Source: Asticcacaulis sp. UBA2476 (GTDB lineage Bacteria; Pseudomonadota; Alphaproteobacteria; Caulobacterales; Caulobacteraceae). From it: a stretch of 34,550 bases of DNA. The position numbers and the translations under genes are program-made. Each line of letters begins with the position of its first letter. Position 1 is the first letter of the stretch. Below, in pieces: positions 24,151 to 31,916 of this stretch. The stretch lies in assembly GCA_002342035.1 (NCBI GenBank), contig DDPE01000029.1:1-34550 (forward strand). The letters run 5' to 3'. A model generated the notes under the pieces. That model made no database searches. It was not told the DNA's origin and was given only the letters and a program-made list of their open reading frames with translations.

Positions 24151-25218
24151 ATGCGCTCATATTCCCGCCACGCCTTTTCACGCCGGGCAGCTCTGGCTAT
24201 GGTCATGGCGACCGCCGCCTTACCTGCCCGCGCTGCGCCATCAGGCCGGGTGGTGGATGCGATCCTGCCGTCCGCACACTTTGGCCACAACCTGATCGGC
24301 ATAAGCCCGGATCGCCGCATAAGCGTCTATCTGCCGCCGTCCTATGGTACTGGCCGCAAGCGCTATCCGGTAATTTATTATCTGCATACCTTTTTTGAAG
24401 ATCAGCGCACGGTCTTTGATCAGCACGGCATTCAGCCCCTTATGGAAACCGCTTTTGAGCGCGGTGACATGGGCGAGGCCATTCTGGTCAGTGCTGATTT
24501 TTCAACCCCGGTCGTCCATTCGATCTATACCAACTCATCGGTCACCGGAAATTGGGAAGACTTTCTGGTTCAGGAACTGGTGGCCTATATCGACGCTAAT
24601 TATCGAACTTTGGCAGAACCGGCGGCGCGCGGACTGACCGGCGCCCATATGGGCGGTTATGGCGCCATTCGCATCGCAGGGCGCTACGGCGGCGTGTTCG
24701 GGTCCGTCTACGCCATGCATCCGGTCGGCACCGGCCACGGCGTTTATATCATGCAGTGCCGTCCGAACTGGGATCTGCTGGCTCAGGCCAAAACCCTCAA
24801 TGATGTCAAGGCCGATCCGTTTTCGCAGATATTCACCGCCATCTATCAGGCCCACCTGCCCAACCCGGCCAAAGGCCCGCTTTACATCGATATGCCCGCG
24901 CGTCGGGTAAATGGCGAACTGATCATCGACCCGGCCCTGACCGAACGGCTTACGAATAGCTTTTTCCTGGAACGGCAGGTGGCGTCAGGGGCATAAAACC
25001 TTAAAGATCTGCGCGGCTTCAAACTCGACTGGGGCCGCTCCGACAGCAATATCGACCACGTCTATTCTAATCAGTCCTATGCCTTGAAGCTCAACGAGTA
25101 CGGCATCCCCAATGAGGCCGAAGAATATAACGGCGGCTGGGGCGATAAGCACTGGGGCCCGCGTGGCCGGTTCGTGAGTGACGTTATCCCGTTCTTCAAG
25201 TCTCACCTTTCGGTGTGA
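24151..25218 (+). pseudogene. Esterase-D-like alpha/beta hydrolase split by an in-frame TAA
   Basis: The frame from ATG 24151 gives 281 residues and stops at TAA 24994-24996. The same frame then continues for 73 codons to TGA 25216-25218 with unmistakable esterase-D sequence: LRGFKLDWGRSDSNIDHVYS, LNEYGIPNEAEEYNGGWGDK and FVSDVIPFF. The break is therefore a single nonsense codon, not a frameshift. The N-terminus is a twin-arginine-type signal (FSRRAALA, then LPARA), so the ancestor was probably exported. The nucleophile elbow, normally GHSMGGYGA, reads GAHMGGYGA, with His166 where Ser is expected. The catalytic-His region (IDHV) lies beyond the stop. Both facts suggest a decayed gene; a non-catalytic relative with readthrough is less likely. 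Confidence 0.8.
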
Positions 25219-25261
25219 TCACATCGATTGACAGCCTCACGTCCCCGCGCCATGACGGAGC

Positions 25262-25975
25262 ATGACGATTTCCCATCCTCTCGACCGGCCGGTATTGAGC
25301 GCCCTCACCTCTGGCTGGGCGCATCTTGCGCACGGCGATGACCGCGCGCGGCAGCTTGATCCGGCGTTTGGGCCGTTTGCAGCCAGCTTTGACGGCACGC
25401 CTGAGCCACTGGCAGATTTGACACCGGGGCCGGACGGGTTCTGGGTGGTGGAAAAGGCTGCGATTTCAGCACCTGCCGGGTTCGAGGTCGTCAAGGTCGC
25501 CCTGTGCCATCAGATGACGGCCGCACACATCACGCCGGGAGGTGAGGATTTTGAGGCGATTGCGCTAACCCACGCCGATGGCCCGGAGATGCTGGCTCTG
25601 GCGCGCCTGACCCAACCCGGCCCGTTTGCTGAGCGCACGCACGAACTGTCGGCGTTCATCGGCATCAAACACGATGGCCGACTGGTCGCTATGGCCGGTG
25701 AGCGCATGAAGATTGACGGCTTTTCCGAGGTCAGCGGGGTGTGCACCCATCCTGACTTTCGCGGCCGCGGCTATGCGGCGGGCCTGATGCGCCTTGTCGC
25801 GCGCCGTATCCTGGCGCGTGGCGATACGGCGTTCCTGCATACCTATGCCGACAATCAGGTGGCGATTGATCTCTATACGTCGCTGGGCTTCACTTACCGC
25901 GCGAGCTTGGTGGCGACGGTGTTGAAGGCCGGTTACCCGTTAACTTGGTGCAGGAGCAATAATGTCGGGATTTAA
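25262..25975 (+). CDS. GNAT-family N-acetyltransferase
   Basis: The 237-residue protein has the GNAT acetyl-CoA-binding motif A in its C-terminal half: VCTHPDFRGRGYAAGLMRLV, preceded by the strand KIDGFSEVSGV and followed by AFLHTYADNQVAIDLYTSLG. The layout fits the FR47-like subgroup, with a divergent ~110-residue N-terminal part that may bind the acceptor. It transfers an acetyl group from acetyl-CoA to an unknown amine substrate. The 3' end overlaps the next small gene by 14 bases, suggesting coupled expression. The ribosome-binding site is poor (GGAG one base from ATG). Confidence 0.85.
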   Translation: MTISHPLDRPVLSALTSGWAHLAHGDDRARQLDPAFGPFAASFDGTPEPLADLTPGPDGFWVVEKAAISAPAGFEVVKVALCHQMTAAHITPGGEDFEAIALTHADGPEMLALARLTQPGPFAERTHELSAFIGIKHDGRLVAMAGERMKIDGFSEVSGVCTHPDFRGRGYAAGLMRLVARRILARGDTAFLHTYADNQVAIDLYTSLGFTYRASLVATVLKAGYPLTWCRSNNVGI

Positions 25976-26318
25976 AATTGACGAAACCAAAACAGGTCTG
26001 GTTATTGACATCGACAGCCTGTCAAAGCTCGCCGCATTCCAAACCATCATCCTTTCAGCGAAATTTCCAGAAAATGGCGTGGCTAAAGCGGAAGTTTTGC
26101 TCAGCCCGTTAGTCGAACAATTGGTCGATGTCTGCCGTGAAAAGCTGGCAAACGAACCGTTTTGGCTGCAGGGGCATCGATACAGCGCTAATGATCCATT
26201 TGTCGCGTTGGTTGTAGCCGTAGTTGAGGACTATATCGAAAAGCATGACCTGCAATCGGAACGAAAAGCATTGCTGATGCGAGCTTTCAAACCGCATACA
26301 GTAGATGGTTTGAGTTAA
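25962..26318 (+). CDS. Small hypothetical protein overlapping the GNAT gene
   Basis: I do not recognise this 118-residue protein. It is mixed alpha/beta, acidic to neutral, without signal peptide or membrane segment; recognisable stretches are GLVIDIDSLSKLAAF, SPLVEQLVDVCREKL and ALVVAVVEDYIEKHDLQ. Its base composition looks more A/T-rich than its neighbours. The start ATG lies inside the last codons of the GNAT gene, which suggests translation coupled to the acetyltransferase and perhaps a partner or immunity-like role, but nothing in the sequence proves this. A repeat-like hairpin follows its stop. Confidence 0.65.
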   Translation: MSGFKIDETKTGLVIDIDSLSKLAAFQTIILSAKFPENGVAKAEVLLSPLVEQLVDVCREKLANEPFWLQGHRYSANDPFVALVVAVVEDYIEKHDLQSERKALLMRAFKPHTVDGLS

Positions 26319-26322
26319 AAGT

Positions 26323-26392
26323 CCCCCTCCGGCTCGACGCGCTTCGCTTACTCGGCACCTCCCCATCTTCGCAAAAGGCTCGATAGGGAGGA
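26323..26392. repeat. Palindromic intergenic repeat-like element
   Basis: CCTCCCCATC (26358-26367) and GATAGGGAGG (26382-26391) pair with one mismatch, and the left flank CCCCCTCCGGCTCG with GCGCTTCGCT resembles the GC-rich, REP-like intergenic repeats I recall from Caulobacterales genomes. Only one copy is in this window, so the family assignment is from memory. Confidence 0.5.
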
Positions 26393-26393
26393 G

Positions 26394-26423
26394 AAAAAAA
26401 AGCGGGGATGTCTCCATCCCCGC
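26394..26423 (-). terminator. Rho-independent terminator of ettA
   Basis: GCGGGGATG (26402-26410) and CATCCCCGC (26415-26423) form a perfect 9-bp stem with a TCTC loop. On the minus strand eight T follow (26401-26394). It lies about 150 bases after the ettA stop. On the plus strand only CTGTTTT follows, so it may also weakly stop the GNAT transcript. Confidence 0.88.
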
Positions 26424-26503
26424 CTGTTTTGACTATTATTCACTGTTCGCGATAACCCGCTGCGGGGTGGCGAAAAGGACTGGCTTTTGAGCACCTGACG
26501 CGA

Positions 26504-26522
26504 CGTGTACATTAGGTACACG
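26504..26522. repeat. 7-bp perfect hairpin between ettA and its terminator
   Basis: CGTGTAC (26504-26510) and GTACACG (26516-26522) flank the loop ATTAG. It lies in the 3' untranslated region of ettA and has no T tract, so it may be an mRNA-stabilising stem or a protein site. Confidence 0.45.
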
Positions 26523-26570
26523 AGCAAAGGCGCGCAAAAAGACGGTTCTTTGCAGCCCGCCGCAGTAGGG

Positions 26571-28238
26571 TTAACGGGCGAACTTCTGGAACTTGATCCG
26601 GTGCGGGATCAGGCTATCCGTGCCGAGGCGGCGCTTTTTGTCTTCTTCGTACATTTCGAAGTTGCCTTCGAACCATTCGACGTGTGAATCGCCCTCGAAC
26701 GCGAGGATGTGGGTCGCCAGACGGTCGAGGAACCAGCGATCGTGGGAGATGACCACGGCGCAGCCGGCGAACTCTTCCAGCGCCTCTTCGAGGGCCTGCA
26801 AAGTTTCGATATCCAGATCGTTGGTCGGCTCATCGAGCAGGATGACATTGCCGCCGGACGCCAGAGTTTTCGCGAGGTGGACGCGGTTGCGCTCACCACC
26901 GGACAGCAGGCCGACCTTCTTTTGCTGGTCGCCGCCCTTGAAGTTAAAGCCGCCGACATAGGACCGGCTGTTGATTTCGCGCTTACCGACGATCATCACA
27001 TCGGTGCCGCCGGAAATGGCCTGCCAGACAGTGTGGTCGGGGTTCAGGTCGTCGCGGCTCTGATCGACATAGGCCAGCTTGACCGTTTCGCCGAGTTTCA
27101 GTGTACCCGCGTCAGGTTGCTCAACACCGGTGATCAGCTTAAACAGTGTCGATTTACCGGCACCGTTCGGGCCGATGACGCCAACAATCCCGTTGGGCGG
27201 CAGGCGGAAGGTCAGATCCTTGAACAACAGCTTATCGCCGTATTCTTTCTCTAAGCCGGTGACTTCGAGCACAAGGTTGCCGAGGCGCGGCCCGGGTGGG
27301 ATCTGGATGGTCGCAAACGACTGCGCCTGACGCGAGTTTTCCTGTTCGCGGACCATGTCGTCATAGGCGGCCAGACGGGCCTTGGACTTGGCCTGACGGG
27401 CCTTGGCGCCGGAGCGCACCCAGTCCAGTTCCTTGGTGAGGGCGCGTTGACGGGCTTCGGATTCGGACTGTTCCTGCACCACGCGCTTTTGCTTGGCCTC
27501 AAGCCAGCTTGAATAGTTGCCTTCGTGAGGCACACCCTTGCCGCGGTCGAGTTCGAGCGTCCACTTGGTGACCTGGTTGAGGAAATAACGGTCGTGGGTG
27601 ACAAGGATCACGCAGCCCGGAAACTGCTCCAGATGGTGCTGAAGCCACGCCACCGATTCCGCATCGAGGTGGTTCGTCGGTTCATCGAGCAGCAGCATGT
27701 CAGGCTTGGACAGCAGCAGACGGGCAAGTGCTACCCGGCGCTTTTCACCGCCCGACAGCTTGGTTACGCCTGATTCATTGGGCGGGCAACGCAGGGCATC
27801 CATCGCCATTTCAATGCGCGAATCAATGTCCCACAGATCGCCGGCGTCGATCTTTTCCTGAAGGGCGTTCATCTCCTCCATAAGTTCGTCGGTATATTCT
27901 TCGCCCATCTGTTCGGCGACTTTGTTGAAGCGATCAAAGATCTTCTTTTCTTCGCACCAGTCGATGACGTTTTCCCAGACGGTCTTGGAATCGTCCAGAT
28001 GCGGCTCCTGTTGCAGGTAGCCCATCTTGGTGCCGTCGGCGGCCTTGGCTTCGCCGGAAAATTCTTTGTCGAGACCGGCCATGATCTTGAGCAGGGTCGA
28101 TTTACCCGACCCGTTGACCCCGACCACGCCGATTTTGGCGTCGGAATAGAATGAAAGCCAGATGTTCTCGAAGATTTTCTTGCCGCCGGGGAAGTGCTTG
28201 GTTAGCCCCTGCATTTGGAAAATGAACTGTTGCGCCAT
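26571..28238 (-). CDS. ettA: Energy-dependent translational throttle protein EttA (ABC-F)
   Basis: EttA is a cytoplasmic ABC-F ATPase that binds the ribosomal E site and gates entry into elongation according to the ATP/ADP ratio. The protein (555 residues from ATG 28238) has two ABC cassettes: Walker A GVNGSGKST and GPNGAGKST, signatures KLSGGEKRRVALARLLL and LLSGGERNRVHLAKTLA, Walker B MLLLDEPTNHLD and VILLDEPTNDLD, joined by the charged linker characteristic of ABC-F (EAKQKRVVQEQSESEARQRA). It begins MAQQFIFQMQGLTK, as EttA proteins do; an in-frame GTG at 28250 is less likely. It is preceded by a good promoter and ended by a strong terminator, so it is probably monocistronic. Confidence 0.97.
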   Translation of the reverse strand: MAQQFIFQMQGLTKHFPGGKKIFENIWLSFYSDAKIGVVGVNGSGKSTLLKIMAGLDKEFSGEAKAADGTKMGYLQQEPHLDDSKTVWENVIDWCEEKKIFDRFNKVAEQMGEEYTDELMEEMNALQEKIDAGDLWDIDSRIEMAMDALRCPPNESGVTKLSGGEKRRVALARLLLSKPDMLLLDEPTNHLDAESVAWLQHHLEQFPGCVILVTHDRYFLNQVTKWTLELDRGKGVPHEGNYSSWLEAKQKRVVQEQSESEARQRALTKELDWVRSGAKARQAKSKARLAAYDDMVREQENSRQAQSFATIQIPPGPRLGNLVLEVTGLEKEYGDKLLFKDLTFRLPPNGIVGVIGPNGAGKSTLFKLITGVEQPDAGTLKLGETVKLAYVDQSRDDLNPDHTVWQAISGGTDVMIVGKREINSRSYVGGFNFKGGDQQKKVGLLSGGERNRVHLAKTLASGGNVILLDEPTNDLDIETLQALEEALEEFAGCAVVISHDRWFLDRLATHILAFEGDSHVEWFEGNFEMYEEDKKRRLGTDSLIPHRIKFQKFAR

Positions 28239-28280
28239 GTCTATGGGCACCCTTTTAAACGGTTTTGAATGATTGCGGCG

Positions 28281-28309
28281 GGTTTAGCCGAGGGGCCGTT
28301 AAATCTCAA
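28281..28309 (-). promoter_or_regulatory. ettA promoter, Caulobacter housekeeping type
   Basis: TTGAGAT (28309-28303), a 14-base spacer and GCTAAACC (28288-28281) on the minus strand fit TTGACGS-N10-14-GCTANAWC, with 7 of 8 positions in the -10. The leader would be about 35-40 bases. Confidence 0.5.
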
Positions 28310-28321
28310 GGCTTAATGTGC

Positions 28322-28350
28322 TTGATGCGGCGGGCGTCATGAGGTCTATT
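28322..28350 (+). promoter_or_regulatory. Possible promoter of the FAD oxidoreductase gene
   Basis: TTGATG (28322-28327) and TCTATT (28345-28350) are separated by 17 bases, 4 of 6 matches each to the sigma-70 boxes. The start codon is 35 bases downstream. Confidence 0.3.
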
Positions 28351-28385
28351 GCGCCGCCAAACGGTAAATAAAGCAGGGACAGGGC

Positions 28386-29519
28386 ATGGATCGACGCAAG
28401 ATTTTGACAGGGTTTGGGTCTGCCGTTCTGGCGACGGCCCTCCCCCGTACCGGCTACGCACAAGATGCTCAAGCCCTGATCCCCATCCGCTTTTCGCAAG
28501 ATGAAATTTTCCGCACGACCGTGTGTCTGCGCCCGTTCAGAGCCGCCGGACCGCGGATTGAAGCCGAAGACATGGGCCGCAAACGGATTGTGCACAACTA
28601 TGGACATGGCGGTGCGGGCTGGTCTTTGTCATGGGGATCGGCCGAAGCGGCGGTCAAGCTGGCTATGGAAAACCGCCCTAAATCCATCGCCGTCATCGGG
28701 GCCGGAGCGATCGGCCTGACCACGGCGCTCATGGCCCAAAGGGCGGGCGCAGACGTGACCATCTATGCCAAAGACCGCTTCCCCGATGTGCGCTCAGCCC
28801 GCGCCACAGGCACCTGGTCACCGGATTCGCGGGTGGCTAAAGCAGGTGCCGTCTCAGCGGACTTTGCGGATCGTTGGGAGCACATGGCACGCCGGTCGTG
28901 GACTATGCACCAAAGCTATGTCGGTCTGGCAGACACCCCGGTCGAGTGGATGGATCATTACTATCTGCGCAACCCGCAGCCGCCAGTGCCAGACGACCCC
29001 ACTGAAATTGATCCCGGCTTTCTGTACCTGGAGCGGCGCTTAGGCGATATCGTGCCCTCATCGCACCCCATCAGCCCCGATCAACACCGCTTCAATGCCG
29101 AACAGGTCCGGCGCAGAAGCGTGCTGACCTTTAACATCGCGTCTTTGTCGCATCAGTTGACCGAGGATTTTCTGATCTCGGGCGGGCGGTTTGTGCCCAT
29201 GACCTTTGAAACACCACCAGACCTTAACCGGCTGAAAGAAAAGGTCATTATCAACTGCACCGGATACGGCGCGCGTGCCTTGTGGCGGGATGAGACCATT
29301 ACCCCGGTGCGCGGTCAGATCGTGTGGTTGCCGCCACAGGCAGGCGTCCACTACGGCTTCATGTACAAAGGTGTGTTCGTGGTCGCCCGTAGAGACGGCA
29401 TTGTCGTTCAGGCTTTAGGGCCGAATGAGAACTTTGGCTGGAACGATGACAATGAACAACCCGACATGGCCGCCGCCCACGCCACCTTAGCCGCCCTTAG
29501 CGATGTTTTTAAATCGTAG
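28386..29519 (+). CDS. Tat-exported FAD-dependent oxidoreductase, DAAO-like with permuted glycine motif
   Basis: The 377-residue product starts with a twin-arginine-type signal (MDRRKILTGFG, then TGYAQ), so it should be exported folded with its cofactor. A Rossmann FAD motif is at residues 105-110 (IAVIGAGAIGLTTALMAQ) followed by VTIYAKD. Before it lie RTTVCLRPFR and IVHNYGHGGAGWSLSWGSA (residues 68-86). In D-amino acid oxidases these elements (RPxR and NYGHGGxGxTLxWG) are near the C-terminus, so here the order is permuted. The later part has NCTGYGARAL and TPVRGQIVWLPPQ, again DAAO-like. The substrate is unknown; oxidation of an amino acid or other amine is inference. It overlaps the convergent msrC end by 11 bases. 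Confidence 0.8.
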   Translation: MDRRKILTGFGSAVLATALPRTGYAQDAQALIPIRFSQDEIFRTTVCLRPFRAAGPRIEAEDMGRKRIVHNYGHGGAGWSLSWGSAEAAVKLAMENRPKSIAVIGAGAIGLTTALMAQRAGADVTIYAKDRFPDVRSARATGTWSPDSRVAKAGAVSADFADRWEHMARRSWTMHQSYVGLADTPVEWMDHYYLRNPQPPVPDDPTEIDPGFLYLERRLGDIVPSSHPISPDQHRFNAEQVRRRSVLTFNIASLSHQLTEDFLISGGRFVPMTFETPPDLNRLKEKVIINCTGYGARALWRDETITPVRGQIVWLPPQAGVHYGFMYKGVFVVARRDGIVVQALGPNENFGWNDDNEQPDMAAAHATLAALSDVFKS

Positions 29520-30024
29520 GTTTGGCGAACACAGAGGCCATAATCGCCTCAAGCCCCGCCTTATCGGCGTCATCGAACGACCCATGCGCTTCCGAATCGA
29601 CATCGAAGACCGCGATCAGTTCGCCTGACGCATCAAACACCGGCACCACGATTTCAGAATTGGAGCGCGAATCGCAGGCAATGTGCCCCTGAAAGGCGTG
29701 AACATCTTCGACGATGATGGTTTGACGCTGCATCGCCGCCGCCCCGCACACGCCCCGCGTGTAAGCGATACGCAGGCAGCCCAGCGTGCCCTGATACGGC
29801 CCGATGACCAGTTCGCTCAGCCCTTGCGCCTTTTTCACTTCATCGACCACATAAAATCCGGTCCAGAAATAATAGTCAAACGCCTGAGCCAACAGACAAC
29901 TGACAGTCGCCATCCGCGCCGTGACGTTAGGTTCACCGTCAAGCACAGCCTCAATATCGCGCTTAACCTCGGCATAGATGGCGGCCTTTTTGGCCGCATT
30001 TAATCCTGACACAACCGTCGTCAT
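29509..30024 (-). CDS. msrC: Free methionine-(R)-sulfoxide reductase (GAF domain)
   Basis: This enzyme reduces free L-methionine-(R)-sulfoxide to methionine with thioredoxin and protects against oxidative stress. The single GAF domain aligns well with E. coli YebR/MsrC: WTGFYVVDE, LVIGPYQGTLGCLRI, RGVCGAAA, EDVHAFQGHIACDSRSNSE and AVFDVDSEAHGSFDD. The three cysteines used in catalysis and resolution are present (GCLR, VCGA, HIACDS). ATG 30024 (171 residues) matches the usual length; an in-frame ATG at 30054 with a GAGG nearby is a real alternative. The gene ends inside the 3' end of the FAD oxidoreductase gene. Confidence 0.93.
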   Translation of the reverse strand: MTTVVSGLNAAKKAAIYAEVKRDIEAVLDGEPNVTARMATVSCLLAQAFDYYFWTGFYVVDEVKKAQGLSELVIGPYQGTLGCLRIAYTRGVCGAAAMQRQTIIVEDVHAFQGHIACDSRSNSEIVVPVFDASGELIAVFDVDSEAHGSFDDADKAGLEAIMASVFAKPTI

Positions 30025-30054
30025 GGTCACTAAACTCCCGCTCGACTCACACAT

Positions 30055-30395
30055 ATCCCCTCATATAAGAATTCGGATGTCACGCGCCAGTCACACTCAA
30101 CGGTGAGGGGAATTTCAGGGCCGATTAACCACAAACCCTACGGATTGTTTAAAGCTTTTCTACTTTACCCCTAGCCTTTTCTCGTGCATTAGAGCATGAT
30201 TGTTACCGGGTTGATACGCGCGCCGGGGTGGCGTTTTTAAGTGCGCGCAACGATCTTTTGGCTTAGCCGCGACAATCCGGCAACGCCTGTTGTAAATGCT
30301 TACGTTCGGGGGGAACTTAGCTTGACAGTTTTAGCAATCCTCACGACAAGTTTCGTTAACCATGTTTTAAGCCGACGCTGTCGGGGCGATTTTTA
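30055..30395. other. Divergent regulatory region msrC / Sel1 lipoprotein gene
   Basis: These ~340 bases hold no coding frame I believe. They contain a short GC hairpin followed by five T on the plus strand (CGCC 30221-30224, GGCG 30230-30233, T 30234-30238), an isolated TTGACA (30322-30327) with no good -10, a half-site TTAACC near 30124, and a full CtrA-type box at 30356-30370. The length and the terminator-like hairpin leave room for a small RNA, which is speculative. Confidence 0.4.
30356..30370 (+). promoter_or_regulatory. CtrA-type binding site
   Basis: TTAACCATGTTTTAA is TTAA-N7-TTAA, the exact spacing of the Caulobacter CtrA consensus, and includes the favoured half TTAACCAT. It ends 25 bases before the Sel1 lipoprotein ATG. 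This close position suits either a promoter box with a very short leader or repression. It suggests cell-cycle control of the downstream pair. Confidence 0.6.
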
Positions 30396-31886
30396 ATGTC
30401 AAAATTTGACGGGACACAACCGGAGACGGGCGAAAAACACGCTCCAAACTTCGGGCACAGGGAGACGAAGACCCCGACGTGGCGCAAAGTGTCACGCGTC
30501 GGCGCGCTGTCTCTTATGGCCGTGTGCGTCAGCCTGACCTTAAGTGGCTGCGACCGCCCCTGGTGGAAGTGGGGCCGCGGCGGGCCTGGCGACGAAGGCG
30601 GCTACAGCTGCCCGCGTCCGGCCCTGATGCAAAACGCCGGCTTCAACGATCAGGAATTTGAAATCCGTTACTTCCGCCGGGCGGCGTTCAAGAACGATTT
30701 CTTCGCCCAGCTTGAACTGGCGGATCGGTACGCGGCTGAAAAATCGACCGATAAAAACCTCGAAGACCCGATCGAAGGCTCAGTTTGGCTGGTGATGGCT
30801 CTGGCCAACCAGGAAGGCTACGCGCCGATGAACCGCATCCTGACCAATGACGGTAAGCTGGCCTCGCGCTACGACAAATGCCGGGCGTTTGAGCGGGCGC
30901 GCGCCTATCGCCGTCTGGATCGTAATCTGGCCATGATGGACATGAGCGAGCGCGATAAGGTGCGCGATCGCGTGGTCTATATATTATCGACCCTGGGGGC
31001 CGATGGCTTCCGTACGCTGGGCCGCCTTTATGATGTGCAGTACGGCCCGATGGGTGAGCCTGCCGACAACCGCGAAGCCGTGCGCGCCATGATGCGCAAT
31101 TCTGACGATGGCCGCCGCAATGTCCGTAGCCTGTTTCAGCGCTCGGATGTCGATGCCTATCTCTATAATTACAAAGCCACCGAAACCGGCGATGTCGGCG
31201 CCTATGTCCTGCTGAAGGATTTTGAGCGCTCGGCTGGTGATCGTAAGGACTACGCCTCCTTCGTGGTTGGTAAGGCCAAGCGCTGGGTGGCGCCCTATGA
31301 ATTCTATCCGCCCGAAGCGCCCGGCGGCGGCGTGCCGCATTCGGACGAAAGCATCCGTTCCGACGCGCAGGATTATGCCCTGATCCGTATGGAAGAACTG
31401 CCGTTCGTGCATGTCGGTCGCGCCCTCGTCTATCTGGATCTGACCCAGACGCTTTATTCCAGCCCGTCTGAAGTCCCTGCCGACACCCTAACCGGCCTTC
31501 GCGCTGTTCTGGGCAAGGCCACGACCGGACGCGCCGAAATGGTGCGCATGACCAATGCTGAAAAACTGCGCGCCATTCAGTTGGCAGCCATTAACGGCTC
31601 ATCACAGGCCCAACTGGCGCTGGCGGTTATGTATTCCGAAGGGGTGGGCGTACCGGCTGACTATGCGCGCGCCTTCTACTGGTATCAGCAGGCCGAAAAG
31701 CAGGGCTCGCCTGAGGCAAGGTTTGCCATGTCGACCTATTTCGCGCTCGGTCTGGCGGGTGTGGCCGACCAGTCGAAAGCGTCAGCCGTAGTGTTAAGGT
31801 TAGATTCGGCCATGGGTGGTTACCGCCCCTCGGCCCAGCGTCTGCGGGCCATACTTGAGCAGGTTTCGCGTAATCCGAACGGATAA
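30396..31886 (+). CDS. Sel1-repeat lipoprotein
   Basis: The 496-residue precursor has about 30 polar residues, then a signal helix (RVGALSLMAVCVSLT) ending in a lipobox LSGC (Cys52). Asp follows the lipid-bearing cysteine, which in E. coli favours retention in the inner membrane. The mature part is helical with Sel1/TPR-like repeats; the clearest are at residues about 404-470 (AQLALAVMYSEGVGVPADYA, AFYWYQQAEKQGSPEARFAM) and an earlier one near FFAQLELADRYAAEKSTD. Sel1 lipoproteins such as AlgK act as scaffolds for envelope assembly or polysaccharide export, but no export genes are adjacent. ATG 30396 has GGGG nine bases upstream; a GTG at codon 32 would give a conventional signal peptide but lacks a ribosome-binding site. 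It is co-oriented with the beta-helix gene, 30 bases apart. Confidence 0.8.
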   Translation: MSKFDGTQPETGEKHAPNFGHRETKTPTWRKVSRVGALSLMAVCVSLTLSGCDRPWWKWGRGGPGDEGGYSCPRPALMQNAGFNDQEFEIRYFRRAAFKNDFFAQLELADRYAAEKSTDKNLEDPIEGSVWLVMALANQEGYAPMNRILTNDGKLASRYDKCRAFERARAYRRLDRNLAMMDMSERDKVRDRVVYILSTLGADGFRTLGRLYDVQYGPMGEPADNREAVRAMMRNSDDGRRNVRSLFQRSDVDAYLYNYKATETGDVGAYVLLKDFERSAGDRKDYASFVVGKAKRWVAPYEFYPPEAPGGGVPHSDESIRSDAQDYALIRMEELPFVHVGRALVYLDLTQTLYSSPSEVPADTLTGLRAVLGKATTGRAEMVRMTNAEKLRAIQLAAINGSSQAQLALAVMYSEGVGVPADYARAFYWYQQAEKQGSPEARFAMSTYFALGLAGVADQSKASAVVLRLDSAMGGYRPSAQRLRAILEQVSRNPNG

Positions 31887-31916
31887 GACTTTGAGGGAGC
31901 GCCGCGGCATTTAAGG

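Noticed and set aside
24985..25000. Frameshift as the cause of the esterase break
   Set aside because: The conserved downstream residues follow the TAA in the same frame, so a nonsense codon explains it.
26505..26687. 60-codon plus-strand frame after the GNAT pair
   Set aside because: Most of it overlaps the 3' end of ettA on the opposite strand and it has no start signal; its 5' part is the hairpin region.
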